In this document: positions 17,547 through 27,374 of the stretch, in pieces
Layout: every line of letters starts with the position of its first letter
Numbering within the stretch: position 1 is the stretch's first letter
Assembly (NCBI GenBank): GCA_934339005.1
Contig: CAKRHR010000009.1
Location: 1 to 64,000, forward strand
From: an uncultured Catenibacillus sp.
Lineage (GTDB): Bacteria; Bacillota; Clostridia; Lachnospirales; Lachnospiraceae
Direction of reading: 5' to 3'
DNA: 64,000 bases
Position numbers and translations under genes: made by a program
The notes under the pieces: model-generated
Database searches by the model: none
Told to the model about the DNA's origin: nothing
Seen by the model: the letters and a program-made list of their open reading frames with translations, nothing else

Positions 17547-17795
17547 ATGAATTACACATACATTGTCCGATGCAGTGATGACACTTTGTACACCGGCTGG
17601 ACCAACGACCTTGAGCACCGCATCCGCATGCACAACGAGGGCAAGGGCGCCAAGTACACCCGCGCACGCCGCCCGGTGACATTGGTTTATTTTGAAATTT
17701 TTGACACAAAAAAAGAGGCCATGCAGCGTGAATATACAATCAAACACCTGCCAAGGCCTCTTAAACTTGAACTTATCAGTCATTTTCACTGTTAA
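17547..17795 (+). CDS. GIY-YIG domain protein (UPF0213/YhbQ-like)
   Basis: 82 residues covering a whole single GIY-YIG domain. The motif is YTYIVRCSDDTLYTGWTND (the two halves are YIV and YTG), followed by R25 in LEHRIRMHNEGKG, the segment AKYTRARRPVTLVYFE, and the catalytic-type Glu in EAMQREYTIKHL. Such proteins are putative nucleases with unknown target. AGGAGGG precedes the ATG. It is a single-gene unit that converges with ackA, and I see no strong terminator between them. Confidence 0.9.
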   Translation: MNYTYIVRCSDDTLYTGWTNDLEHRIRMHNEGKGAKYTRARRPVTLVYFEIFDTKKEAMQREYTIKHLPRPLKLELISHFHC

Positions 17796-17865
17796 TAGCT
17801 TTCACCATTAATACTTTTTAATGCTTTAATAACTAAAAAATTCAAACTTAGTTTTTCAAATCCAA

Positions 17866-19065
17866 TTAGTTTTTGCCAACAACTTCAACTGTTTCGCGGG
17901 CAATCATTAATTCTTCGTTTGTAGGAACGATGAGGACTTTTGTCTTTGAATCTGGTGTGGAGATGAAAGAATCATCTTTACCGGCTTCATTAGCTTCTTC
18001 ATCAAGTGTTACACCAAGGTAACCAAAGTACTTACAAACTTCTTTACGTGCAAGTGCAGCATTTTCGCCGATACCTGCTGTGAAAGCGATAGCATCTACA
18101 CCGTTCATAGCTGCTACATAAGCACCTACTCTTGTAGCCACATTGTATGCGAATACATCAACTGCACGTTTGCATTTTTCATCACCATTCTTATAACCTG
18201 CTGCAAGGTCACGGAAGTCAACAAGACCGCCTGAAAGTCCGTAAAGACCTGATTTTTTATTCAGAGTATTTAAAACTTCCTGAACTGTGCATCCTTCTTT
18301 TTCAACGATGAATTTAACGATTTCAGGGTCGATATCACCGCAACGTGTACCCATCACAAGACCTGTGATTGGTGTAAAGCCCATACTTGTATCTACAGAT
18401 TTGCCGCCGTCAACAGCACAGATACTTGCACCGTTGCCAAGGTGGCATACGATAACCTTCAAATCTTCTTTATCTTTACCAAGAATCTCAGCAACTTTCT
18501 TTGATACATAGCTGTGGCTTGTACCATGGAAGCCGTAACGACGAATCTTGTAATCTGTGTAGTAGTTGTAAGGCACACCATATAAGTATGCTTTTTCAGG
18601 CATTGTCTGATGGAAAGCTGTATCAAATACGGCTACCATAGGTGTACCTGGCATTAATTCCTGGCAAACATCGATACCGATTAAGTTTGCAGGTACATGT
18701 AAAGGTGCAAGGTCAACTGTACCTTCAATAGCTTTATGTACTTCTGGTGTAATCAGAGTAGCTTCTGAGAACTGTTCACCACCATGAACAACTCTGTGTC
18801 CAACAGCGCCAACCTCTTTCAGGGAAGCAATCACACCGTTGTCTTTGTCTGTCAGGCAATCAAGCACAAGGCGAATAGCTTCTGTATGTGTTGGCATAGG
18901 AGATTCAATTGTCTGATTTTCCTTACCTGTAGGTTTGTAGACGATACGGCTGCCTTCAATACCAATTCTTTCACAAAGACCTTTTGCGAGTACCTGTTCT
19001 GTTTCTGAATCAATGAGCTGATATTTCAGAGAAGAACTACCGCAGTTAATAACTAAAACATTCAT
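17866..19065 (-). CDS. ackA: Acetate kinase
   Basis: A 399-residue member of the ASKHA fold that makes ATP and acetate from acetyl phosphate. Marks: VLVINCGSSSLKYQL at the N-terminus, GHRVVHGG (with the active-site Arg), TAFHQTMP, RRYGFHGTSHSYV (catalytic His) and FTAGIGENA. AGGAGG precedes the ATG. Phosphotransacetylase (pta), often directly upstream in related bacteria, is absent here; the next gene upstream is a sortase with its own terminator, so ackA is transcribed alone. Confidence 0.96.
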   Translation of the reverse strand: MNVLVINCGSSSLKYQLIDSETEQVLAKGLCERIGIEGSRIVYKPTGKENQTIESPMPTHTEAIRLVLDCLTDKDNGVIASLKEVGAVGHRVVHGGEQFSEATLITPEVHKAIEGTVDLAPLHVPANLIGIDVCQELMPGTPMVAVFDTAFHQTMPEKAYLYGVPYNYYTDYKIRRYGFHGTSHSYVSKKVAEILGKDKEDLKVIVCHLGNGASICAVDGGKSVDTSMGFTPITGLVMGTRCGDIDPEIVKFIVEKEGCTVQEVLNTLNKKSGLYGLSGGLVDFRDLAAGYKNGDEKCKRAVDVFAYNVATRVGAYVAAMNGVDAIAFTAGIGENAALARKEVCKYFGYLGVTLDEEANEAGKDDSFISTPDSKTKVLIVPTNEELMIARETVEVVGKN

Positions 19066-19246
19066 TATATAATCCTCCTTAATGTTTTCATAACATCATC
19101 GCCCGCCGCCAAAATGCCCGGCACTTCGCCAGCAAGGCATATCTATTTTTATTTTAGCACAATCGTTTAAAAATAACTAGTGTTCCTATGTTATTTTTCA
19201 AATTTATCCTGTTCTGTTTTCAGTACATACGCAAAGTAATTAAACT

Positions 19247-19280
19247 AATGCCGGAACAAACTGCTGCTCGTTCCGGCATT
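19247..19280 (-). terminator. Hairpin after the sortase gene
   Basis: AATGCCGGAAC and GTTCCGGCATT pair perfectly over 11 bp with a 12-base loop, 13 bases after the sortase stop. Downstream on the minus strand is AGTTTAATTA, a weak T-tract. Further on (19170-19198) a 9-bp inverted repeat AAAAATAAC/GTTATTTTT lies upstream of ackA and could be an operator. Confidence 0.6.
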
Positions 19281-19292
19281 TAAATGATTATA

Positions 19293-20126
19293 TTATTCTG
19301 TAATCTTCTTTGCAACAACAACCATACGTCCGTTGGTCTGCGAATATTCACAGGTGGATAATGTAATCAGCTTGTCTTCTCTTGTAAGGCTGACACCTGT
19401 ATCATACACCTTCAATGCTTCCAGCTCTTTGATGTAATTGTCAAATGCTTCTTCATCCTCGGCATCGATAAAATCGTACACACCAGAATTTGAAGTTGGC
19501 AAAATCACATAAGCGATTTCATACTGCGCAGATCCGTAAATCGTATCAAATGTAATCACCGGATGTTCTTCCAGATAGGATTTATCTTTATACTTTTCCA
19601 GTGTTGAAAACATCGTCTTGCTCTTCATATTATGACCGTAAATAATAATATTTTCACTGGCATCCTTCACATTGCACCTGGCATCCACAAACGGCAGACC
19701 ACTATAATCATACTCTTTATCAAAATTCATATGCAGATAATATTCACCATCATCCGGTGTATACATGACCGGATAACTTAACGACGTATCTGCCACTTCA
19801 ATCCATCCGATAAAATCATGATTTTTCTCATATAAATCCAGATACTTCGCATCAATGACAACTTCTTCGCCTTTGGCATCGGTCTCTACAACTGTTTCCC
19901 CGGCATTTTCAATCTTAATCATCTGCGCCACATCTGAAATGGCTTTTTGTGCGCTGTAGCTTGTGTAATAATACTTAATCAGGTATCCTGCGCTTCCCGC
20001 AAAACAAAGAAGCGCAAGCACAAGTATACAATTAATAATAATATTTGCAGTTTTCGATCGACGCTTTTCTTTCTTTTTTCGGCGCTTCTGTCCGTTTTGT
20101 TCCTGCGGTTCTTCATAAGATTTCAT
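19293..20126 (-). CDS. Class B sortase
   Basis: A 277-residue membrane-anchored transpeptidase that joins surface proteins to the cell wall. Basic N-terminus, one membrane helix (~28-50), then the catalytic domain with H165 in YGHNM, C259 in LSTCEY and R267 in TNGRMVVVA, the His-Cys-Arg triad. ATG 20126 has AGGGGTGG just upstream; longer frames have no better site. No LPXTG- or NPXTN-type substrate gene lies next to it, so it probably serves targets elsewhere. It is separated from prsA by 138 bases. Confidence 0.9.
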   Translation of the reverse strand: MKSYEEPQEQNGQKRRKKKEKRRSKTANIIINCILVLALLCFAGSAGYLIKYYYTSYSAQKAISDVAQMIKIENAGETVVETDAKGEEVVIDAKYLDLYEKNHDFIGWIEVADTSLSYPVMYTPDDGEYYLHMNFDKEYDYSGLPFVDARCNVKDASENIIIYGHNMKSKTMFSTLEKYKDKSYLEEHPVITFDTIYGSAQYEIAYVILPTSNSGVYDFIDAEDEEAFDNYIKELEALKVYDTGVSLTREDKLITLSTCEYSQTNGRMVVVAKKITE

Positions 20127-20264
20127 GGCCACCCCTCGCATTGCCGCATACAATTGCTTTGCCCTGCTGCATTGCAACTGCTGCCTGTTGTTTTACATTG
20201 TTTCAATACTCTGACATCCGCTATATCTTAACTTCTGTGACAAAGCAACATCTGAATGTGTTGA

Positions 20265-21503
20265 TTACTGTGCTTTGGTTTCTGCATCCGCACTGTCAGA
20301 TTCTGTTGTAGCTTTATTCTCTGTACTGACAGATTCTGTCACATTTTCTTCTGTACTTTCAGATTCTGTCGTATCTTCAATGACAGGATTTGTTACAACA
20401 TAATTTGTCCATATATCCATATATTCATATGGTGTTGTATTATACCATGTCTGATAATCTTCACTAGCTTTCTGAGCTGCCAGCTTTTCTATCGCCTGTG
20501 CAGTTGTATCTTCATCATTTGTTGTCACACATTTAATGATATGATAACCAAACTGTGTCTTAACGATATCACTGATCTCACCATCTTCAAGTGCTACTGC
20601 AGCCTCTGTAAATTCAGTGACCATCGTTGCACCGTCAATCGTCTGACCCTGGTCATTGATGGAATACTCTACGCCGCTGTCGGCTGTATATTCTTTTGCA
20701 AGTTCTTCAAAATCATCCCCTGCTTTTGCTTTTGCAAGTACTTCTTCAGCTAATGCATACTGTTCTTCTTCATAAGCCTGCTGCTCAAGATCAAGTGCCT
20801 CACTGTCTTTCGTTTCTGCATCACTCTCATCAGATGCGCTTGTTTCTGAAGCAGGACCGTCCATTGTAGAAATCAGAATATGCTGGATTTTTCTGTACTG
20901 ACAGGAAGCTTTTTCTTCATCTGTCATCGCAGCTTCCTTTTCTTCCACTAATTTCTGATAAACACCATTGGCAATCGTATATTTTTCTGCAATATCTGTC
21001 AGATTGTCCACTGTAAATCCATAAAATTCTGCTGTTTCGCTGTCCAGCGAATCCATATACTGCTGTGCAGAAGTCTTGGCATTTTCCTTATCCTCATCTG
21101 TCAGTTCTACGCCGTACTTATCTGCATTTAAAAGATAATAATTCAATTCCAGCACCTGTTCCTCTGTCAGTGTTTTCAGGTAATCACCTAAAGTCATGCT
21201 GTCGTTGTAGGCCTGTGTCCAGTCTGTCACATAACCGGCCTGCTCATAATAGTTCTTGGCAGATGAATAAAAATAAAATACTTCATAGGCAGGCACTTCA
21301 ATGTCCTCAACCTTCATCAGCACTGTGTTCGGATCAATGGCTTCCTGTGTTGCAGGTGCTTCTGTACTCTCACTTGCTGCCTGTGATTCACTCTCTGATG
21401 CATCCATTTTTCCCTTAACACCACCATCGCATGCTGCAAGTCCTACAGCCATCACTGCTGCAAGTACTCCCGCAAGACTGCGTTTATAAAATCCTTTTTT
21501 CAT
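20265..21503 (-). CDS. prsA: PrsA-like parvulin-type peptidyl-prolyl isomerase lipoprotein
   Basis: 412 residues, exported and lipid-anchored: signal peptide with lipobox LAAC (Cys25). A Ser/Glu-rich linker (~30-55) leads to a SurA-N-like chaperone part (~60-200). The parvulin domain (~205-350) starts at YRKIQHILIST and ends at TQFGYHIIKCV, interrupted by an acidic Ser/Ala/Asp insert around 215-235. The C-terminal ~35 residues are Thr/Glu/Ser-rich. It helps fold exported proteins outside the membrane. It follows mfd by 110 bases, a common order in Clostridia. Confidence 0.88.
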   Translation of the reverse strand: MKKGFYKRSLAGVLAAVMAVGLAACDGGVKGKMDASESESQAASESTEAPATQEAIDPNTVLMKVEDIEVPAYEVFYFYSSAKNYYEQAGYVTDWTQAYNDSMTLGDYLKTLTEEQVLELNYYLLNADKYGVELTDEDKENAKTSAQQYMDSLDSETAEFYGFTVDNLTDIAEKYTIANGVYQKLVEEKEAAMTDEEKASCQYRKIQHILISTMDGPASETSASDESDAETKDSEALDLEQQAYEEEQYALAEEVLAKAKAGDDFEELAKEYTADSGVEYSINDQGQTIDGATMVTEFTEAAVALEDGEISDIVKTQFGYHIIKCVTTNDEDTTAQAIEKLAAQKASEDYQTWYNTTPYEYMDIWTNYVVTNPVIEDTTESESTEENVTESVSTENKATTESDSADAETKAQ

Positions 21504-21612
21504 CGTTGTATTACTCCTTATTTTTTATCGAGTGAGTCTTTTACCGGATAAAACTTCTCCAACTTATCGCATTTAACACATCCAAATTGTTGACTCATCT
21601 TATTATTATAAG

Positions 21613-24600
21613 TTAATTTTCAGAATCTAGCAATGTCTTTAAATCGTTTATCACAATTTTTTCACTTTTTAGAATATCTGCTGCAGGCATTTTCTTAAAT
21701 TGCACAGTAAAATAAGGTTCTTCTGCAGGGGTAAACTTAAGTTTGTGTTTGTATTTTTCAATGAGTGGCGGAATTCTGTTAATATCCACCTTTGCCCGCT
21801 TATACATGACAAATTTTGTTTCCTGCCCTTTTTGAATCACCTGCGTAATGCCGGCTGCATGGGCTTGTGTACGAAGCAATGCAATATTTAACAGATTCTG
21901 TGCCTGACGCGGCAGTTCACCGTATCTGTCAAGGAGTTCATCCGTCATTTCATCGCAAGCCTCATCCCCGTCAATGGCGGCAATACGTTTATAAATTTCA
22001 AGCTTCTGCATTTCATTTTTGATATAAGAAGCCGGAATAAATGCATCAATATCCATATCCACTGTCGTTTCAAATGTTTCATCTGTCGGCGTGCCGCCTT
22101 TAAGTTCTACGACCGCTTCATTAAGCATCTTGCAATACAAATCATAACCCACGGATTCCATATGGCCGCTCTGCTGTGCCCCAAGCAGATTACCCGCACC
22201 CCTGATTTCCAAATCCTTCATGGCGATTTTAAAACCTGAGCCAAGCTCTGTAAATTCACGGATCGCCGCCAGACGTTTCTCTGCCACCTCACGAAGCACA
22301 GTGTTACGCTTATATAATAAGAAAGCATACGCCAGTCGGTTAGAACGTCCCACACGGCCGCGAAGCTGATAAAGCTGGGACAGCCCCAGTTTATCCGCAT
22401 CATGAATAATCATCGTATTCACGTTTGAAATATCCAGTCCGGTTTCAATAATTGTCGTAGACACAAGTACATCCAGTTCGCCATTAATAAACTTAAACAT
22501 AATCTTTTCAAGCTCACGTTCGCTCATCTGTCCATGGGCAAAACCAACCTCAGCCTCCGGTACAAGTTTGGCAATCATATTTGCCATCTCTGCAATGCCA
22601 TTGACACGGTTATACACATAATACACCTGACCGCCTCTGGCAAGCTCACGTAAAATTGCTTCCCGTACCATCTCGTCATTATATTCCATAACATAGGTCT
22701 GAATCGGCATTCTGTCCTGAGGCGGTTCTTCGAGCACGCTCATATCACGGATACCAATCAGGCTCATATGCAGTGTTCTTGGAATTGGTGTTGCCGTCAG
22801 CGTCAGCACATCGATATTTTCCCGCATCTGCTTGATTTTTTCTTTATGGCCCACACCAAAACGCTGCTCCTCGTCCACAATAAGCAGGCCTAAATCCTTA
22901 AATTCGACATCTTTTGACAACACTCGATGCGTGCCAATCAAAATATCTACAAGTCCACGCTTGAGATTCTGAATAGTTTTTGCCTGCTGTGTCTTTGTTC
23001 TGAAACGGCAAATCATATCCACTGTCACCGGATAATCCTTCATACGCTGGACAAATGTATTGTAATGCTGCTGCGCAAGAATTGTTGTCGGTACGAGCAC
23101 AACGACCTGCTTGCCATCCTGCACTGCCTTAAATGCCGCACGAATCGCAACTTCTGTCTTGCCGTAACCCACATCGCCGCAAATCAGACGGTCCATGATT
23201 TTGTGACTTTCCATATCCTTTTTCGTATCTTCAATGGCATTCAACTGGTCGTCCGTTTCCGAATAAGGAAACATTTCTTCAAATTCATGCTGCCACAGCG
23301 TATCCTCAGAAAATGCATAGCCCTCCTGTGCCTGACGCGCTGCATACAGCTTAATCAAATCACCAGCGAGTTCTTTAACCGCACCACGCACACGGGTCTT
23401 TGTCTTGTGCCATTCCTGACCGTTAAGTTTATTAATTTTCGGACGCTTCGCATCGGCACCTGCGTATTTTTGCACCGCATCCATCTGAGTTGCAAGGACA
23501 TAAAGATTACTTGAATCCGCATATTCGATTTTAATATAATCTTTCTGGATCCGGTCAACCTCTATTTTTTCAATACCGCGATAAATGCCGACACCATAAT
23601 TTTCATGTACGACATAATCGCCAATATTTAACTCAACAAAGCTTTGAATCTTCTGTCCGCTGTACTGCTTCTTACGGCGTTTTTTCTTCTTGTCCTCGCC
23701 AAAAATATCACTTTCCGCCACAATCGCCAGCTTGATCATCGGATATTCCATGCCCTGGCGCAAATGCCCGGTCACAACCATGATTTCGCCATCCTGCACG
23801 ATACGCTCTGCATCATCACAGTAAAATGCCGACAACTCATAATCTCTTAAATCCTGTGCCAGACGCTTTGCTCTTGTTTCTGAACCGGATACTAAAACAA
23901 CTTTATATTTGTCCTTTTTCCATGTCTGAAGCTCCTTGACAAGCATTTCAAAATTACTGTTATAAGTGTGAATGGAATTGACCGTCACATTGTACTGATG
24001 TTTCACATTGAGTAATTTCTGGCGCTGATTCAATGTTTCAAAGGCAATTGTGCGCATCTGGTCAAATTTGTGCCAGAGTGATTTCATCTCATACAGCGCA
24101 TTCATCTGCCCCGGTAAAATATAACCTTTTTCCAGTCGTCCTGTCATGCCTTCCCGGAATTCATACTCCACAGCCTTGCCCTTTTCCTCCATACGGTTTG
24201 GCTCATCCAGGAAAATAATGCCGTCCTCATTTGCAAAATAATCCAGAAATGATACTGTATTATCATAGAAATAACCGATATAAGCGTCCACATTAGCAAA
24301 GCCAAGCTGTGCTCTGAAATCTTCTTCAAATTCTGCCGTTGTCCGTCTTAAACGGTCTGCGGATTCCAGTTTGCCCTGCTTTTTAAACTTCTTAATCGTA
24401 CTCTCCGCCTCATCACGGATTTTCCGTAACCCCTGTTCCATCACAGAAGTTGAAAAGAAAAATTCTGATGCCGGATAAATCGTAAAGGACTCGCAGTTTT
24501 CAATCGAACGCTGGCTATCCACATCAAAGCTTCGGATAGAATCCACCTCATCATCCCAGAACTCAATTCTGTACGGACAATCATCAGATACGTTAAAAAT

Positions 24601-25140
24601 ATCCACGATACCGCCACGCACACAAAACTGTCCGGCTTCTTCAATCTGTGCCACACGCTCAAATCCAAGATGGCTAAGTGTCGTTGCAAGAACATCCGGT
24701 GATACTACAGCGCCCACATTGATCGTCCAGACTTTTTCCCGCAAAATTTCCAGTGGCATTACAGAATCCATCAGCGCATCTACTGTTGTCACAATCGTCA
24801 CAGGAGTTTTATCAAGCAAGCGTCGGATCGCCCGCAAACGCTCGTGGACAATCTGATTGCCATGCACATCCGCACTGTAAAAAATCAAATCCTTCGCAGG
24901 ATAGTTATATACTTCTCTGTCAAAAAAACGGAAACTCTCATAAAGTTCCCGGGCTCTCACATCATTATAGGTCACAATCAATCGATTCTGGTACCCTTCT
25001 GCCAACGTATATGCCAGATGGCTTTTTGATGCATCGATACAGCCATCCATCACCGCCGGCAGTTCACCCCGGACAATATTTTGCCGAAGCTCACTGACCT
25101 CATTTAATTGTGCCATTGGTTCAATAATCGTTTTCATCAT
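21613..25140 (-). CDS. mfd: Transcription-repair coupling factor
   Basis: An 1175-residue ATP-driven DNA translocase that removes stalled RNA polymerase and recruits UvrA. Order: UvrB-like N-terminal region (~20-330), the RNA-polymerase-interacting CarD-like domain (~495-565, with LNIGDYVVHENYGVGIYRG), the helicase core with Walker A GDVGYGKTE and DEEQ box VDEEQRFGVGHKEKIK, the second motor half (TTIIETGLDISNVNT, QLRGRVGRS), and the C-terminal UvrA-inhibiting domain (~1010-1150). Full family length. Its ATG follows the pth stop directly, which suggests coupled translation; ATG 25137 is an alternative start. Confidence 0.96.
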   Translation of the reverse strand: MMKTIIEPMAQLNEVSELRQNIVRGELPAVMDGCIDASKSHLAYTLAEGYQNRLIVTYNDVRARELYESFRFFDREVYNYPAKDLIFYSADVHGNQIVHERLRAIRRLLDKTPVTIVTTVDALMDSVMPLEILREKVWTINVGAVVSPDVLATTLSHLGFERVAQIEEAGQFCVRGGIVDIFNVSDDCPYRIEFWDDEVDSIRSFDVDSQRSIENCESFTIYPASEFFFSTSVMEQGLRKIRDEAESTIKKFKKQGKLESADRLRRTTAEFEEDFRAQLGFANVDAYIGYFYDNTVSFLDYFANEDGIIFLDEPNRMEEKGKAVEYEFREGMTGRLEKGYILPGQMNALYEMKSLWHKFDQMRTIAFETLNQRQKLLNVKHQYNVTVNSIHTYNSNFEMLVKELQTWKKDKYKVVLVSGSETRAKRLAQDLRDYELSAFYCDDAERIVQDGEIMVVTGHLRQGMEYPMIKLAIVAESDIFGEDKKKKRRKKQYSGQKIQSFVELNIGDYVVHENYGVGIYRGIEKIEVDRIQKDYIKIEYADSSNLYVLATQMDAVQKYAGADAKRPKINKLNGQEWHKTKTRVRGAVKELAGDLIKLYAARQAQEGYAFSEDTLWQHEFEEMFPYSETDDQLNAIEDTKKDMESHKIMDRLICGDVGYGKTEVAIRAAFKAVQDGKQVVVLVPTTILAQQHYNTFVQRMKDYPVTVDMICRFRTKTQQAKTIQNLKRGLVDILIGTHRVLSKDVEFKDLGLLIVDEEQRFGVGHKEKIKQMRENIDVLTLTATPIPRTLHMSLIGIRDMSVLEEPPQDRMPIQTYVMEYNDEMVREAILRELARGGQVYYVYNRVNGIAEMANMIAKLVPEAEVGFAHGQMSERELEKIMFKFINGELDVLVSTTIIETGLDISNVNTMIIHDADKLGLSQLYQLRGRVGRSNRLAYAFLLYKRNTVLREVAEKRLAAIREFTELGSGFKIAMKDLEIRGAGNLLGAQQSGHMESVGYDLYCKMLNEAVVELKGGTPTDETFETTVDMDIDAFIPASYIKNEMQKLEIYKRIAAIDGDEACDEMTDELLDRYGELPRQAQNLLNIALLRTQAHAAGITQVIQKGQETKFVMYKRAKVDINRIPPLIEKYKHKLKFTPAEEPYFTVQFKKMPAADILKSEKIVINDLKTLLDSEN

Positions 25141-25713
25141 CTACTTACTCTTTTTAGCATTATATTGGTTCATGGCTGCTGAAATACCATCTGCCAGCAT
25201 TAATTTCACTGCATTTGACGCATCTGCAGCCGCCTCATTGATTTTTACCAGGTCTTCGCCACTGAATTTTCCAAGTACATAATCTGCCAGATCCCATCCT
25301 GCAGGCTTCTCACCAACGCCTACTTTGATTCTTGGGAAATCCTGACTTCCAAGATGTGCAATGATACTCTTGATACCGTTATGTCCACCGGCGCTGCCTT
25401 TTGCACGAATGCGAAGCTGACCGACATCAAGACTGATGTCATCGAAAATCACAATCACATCCTCTGGCTCAACCTTATAAAAATCTGCTGCAGCACGGAT
25501 GCTCTCACCGCTTAAATTCATAAATGTCTGAGGCTTTAACAATAAAACCTTCTGACCTTCAATATAACCTGATCCGCATAAACCCTTAAATTCTTTTTTA
25601 TTTATAGAAATGCCATAGTCATCGGCAATTTTGTCAATCACACGAAAACCTGCATTGTGTCGTGTGCCCTCGTACTGTTTTGTAGGATTACCAAGTCCAG
25701 CAATAATAATCAT
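25141..25713 (-). CDS. pth: Peptidyl-tRNA hydrolase
   Basis: A 190-residue enzyme that frees tRNA from peptidyl-tRNA dropped from ribosomes. Landmarks: GLGNPTKQYEGTRHNAGF with the catalytic His in TRHNAGF, KPQTFMNLSGES, IFDDISLDVGQLRIR, and GSAGGHNGIKSI. Pth and Mfd are adjacent in many Firmicutes, as here. The gene is preceded by the spoVG terminator, so it has its own promoter. Confidence 0.95.
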   Translation of the reverse strand: MIIIAGLGNPTKQYEGTRHNAGFRVIDKIADDYGISINKKEFKGLCGSGYIEGQKVLLLKPQTFMNLSGESIRAAADFYKVEPEDVIVIFDDISLDVGQLRIRAKGSAGGHNGIKSIIAHLGSQDFPRIKVGVGEKPAGWDLADYVLGKFSGEDLVKINEAAADASNAVKLMLADGISAAMNQYNAKKSK

Positions 25714-25856
25714 ATTTAAACCTGCTTTCTTTTTATAACTTTACATTCTTATTTTCAGATATTATCAACATTTTATTTAACGCATATGCCGGTCACTGCA
25801 CTTTAACCAGCTGTCTTATATGATGATACTCATATTACAGAGCTATTGTCAAGCGC

Positions 25857-25904
25857 AAAATGACCGTCCATGAACACTCTGAAGCATCCATGGACGGTCA
25901 TTTT
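25857..25904 (-). terminator. Strong hairpin terminator between spoVG and pth
   Basis: A perfect 16-bp stem (25857-25872 with 25889-25904) and a 16-base loop, flanked by AAAA and TTTT so that it can work in both directions. Its core GACCGTCCAT/ATGGACGGTC is the same as in the terminator at 42249-42295. Confidence 0.75.
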
Positions 25905-25927
25905 AAATCCCAATTATTAAATTCTCT

Positions 25928-26203
25928 TTATTCTGTGTCTTCATTTTCCAGAGCAGCAATTTCGTACTTCTCTAAAATAATTGACTGAATTTTTTCACGG
26001 GTATCTGAATTAATCGGATGAGCGATGTCCCTGTACTCACCGTCAGCGGATTTTCGGCTCGGCATTGCGATGAAAAGTCCCTTCTCCCCTTCAATAACTT
26101 TGATATCATGCACAACAAACTCGTTGTCCAATGTAATTGATACGACGGCCTTCATCTTGCCTTCTTTGCTAACCTTTCTGACTCTGACATCTGTAATCTG
26201 CAT
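25928..26203 (-). CDS. spoVG: SpoVG RNA/DNA-binding regulator
   Basis: 91 residues, full length for the family: MQITDVRVRKV at the N-terminus, KAVVSITLDNEFVVHDIKVIEG, then GLFIAMPSRK and YRDIAHPINSDTREKI, all typical. SpoVG binds nucleic acid and affects cell division, sporulation and envelope genes; it is found in spore formers and non-formers. AAGGGGG precedes the ATG. It is followed by a strong terminator and may be co-transcribed with glgD upstream (46-base gap). Confidence 0.96.
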   Translation of the reverse strand: MQITDVRVRKVSKEGKMKAVVSITLDNEFVVHDIKVIEGEKGLFIAMPSRKSADGEYRDIAHPINSDTREKIQSIILEKYEIAALENEDTE

Positions 26204-26249
26204 ACGATGTATCCCCCTTACTGCCCTTATAGTTCGTAATTATGTAATA

Positions 26250-27374
26250 TTAAATGATATATCTTTCGTTGTTTTCGATAACAATTTTAATGTCATCTTC
26301 CTGACCAATGTATGAAGTGTTGGCACGAATTGTATCTCTGCTTTCCACGATACAGTTTTCGATGACTGTGTTATCTCCAATATACACATCATTTAAAATG
26401 ATGGAATTTTTAATTACACAATTATTGCCCACATAAACTTTCTTAAACAGGACAGAATTTTCAACGCGTCCATTCACAATACAACCGCTGGAAATCACGC
26501 TGTTTTTAACGCATGCACCCGGATTATATTTTGCCGGTGGCAAATCTGATGCTTTTGAAAGCACCGGTGGATAGTCCTTGAAGAAGTGCTGTCTGACTTC
26601 TGGTTTGAGGAAATCCATATTTGTCTTGTAGTAAGATTCAACTGAAGCGATGTTTCTCCAGTAGCCATCCATCTTATAACCATAAATCTTTCTCTGGTCT
26701 TTGTAACGGATTAAAATATCTTTAACGAAATCAAAACGACCTTCAGAATTTGCTTTTTCAACAAGGTCAATCAGGTGACGTCTACGAATCACGTAAACAC
26801 CTGTAGACACATAATTGGCTGTGGCTACGAGCGGTTTTTCTTCAAAATCTGTCACTCTGCCATCCTGATTCATCTTCAGGATACCAAATCTTGTTAAATC
26901 ATCTTCACCCTCAGCCATCTCTTTGTAAGCAACTGTGATATCTGCTTTTGTTTCGATATGGTATTCAAGCATCTTGCCATAATCCATCTTGTATACACCA
27001 TCGCCTGATGCAATCACAACGTAAGGTTCATGGCTCTCCTTCAGGAAATCAATATTCTGATAAATCGCATCGGAAGTACCTCTGTACCAACTGCTGTTTT
27101 CTGCAGTGATGGATGGTGTCAATACATAAAGGCCACCCTGTTTTCTGCCGAAATCCCACCACTTGGAGGAATTCAGATGTTCATTTAAAGATTTTGAATT
27201 GTACTGAGTCAATACAGCCACACGTTTGATGTGGGAGTTTGTCATATTACTCAGTGCAAAATCAATCGCTCTGTAGCTGCCTGCTGTAGGCATTGCTGCA
27301 ACCGCCCTTTTTTTGGACAGTTCCTTCATTCTGTTGCTGTTGCCGCCTGCTAAAATAATACCAATCGCTCTCAT
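26250..27374 (-). CDS. glgD: Glucose-1-phosphate adenylyltransferase, GlgD subunit
   Basis: A 374-residue nucleotidyltransferase-like protein: N-terminal IGIILAGGNSNRMKELSKKRAVAAMP and a C-terminal left-handed beta-helix with hexapeptide-like repeats (~270-360). GlgD forms a heteromer with GlgC and is mainly regulatory; the GlgC signature GGxGxRL is altered to GGNSNRM here. Its ATG overlaps the glgC stop (TAATG), so the two are made together. The pair starts glycogen synthesis. Confidence 0.92.
   Translation of the reverse strand: MRAIGIILAGGNSNRMKELSKKRAVAAMPTAGSYRAIDFALSNMTNSHIKRVAVLTQYNSKSLNEHLNSSKWWDFGRKQGGLYVLTPSITAENSSWYRGTSDAIYQNIDFLKESHEPYVVIASGDGVYKMDYGKMLEYHIETKADITVAYKEMAEGEDDLTRFGILKMNQDGRVTDFEEKPLVATANYVSTGVYVIRRRHLIDLVEKANSEGRFDFVKDILIRYKDQRKIYGYKMDGYWRNIASVESYYKTNMDFLKPEVRQHFFKDYPPVLSKASDLPPAKYNPGACVKNSVISSGCIVNGRVENSVLFKKVYVGNNCVIKNSIILNDVYIGDNTVIENCIVESRDTIRANTSYIGQEDDIKIVIENNERYII

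Noticed and set aside
22927..23514. 195-residue frame on the plus strand inside mfd
   Set aside because: It is antisense to the mfd helicase region, lacks a ribosome binding site and shows no domain.
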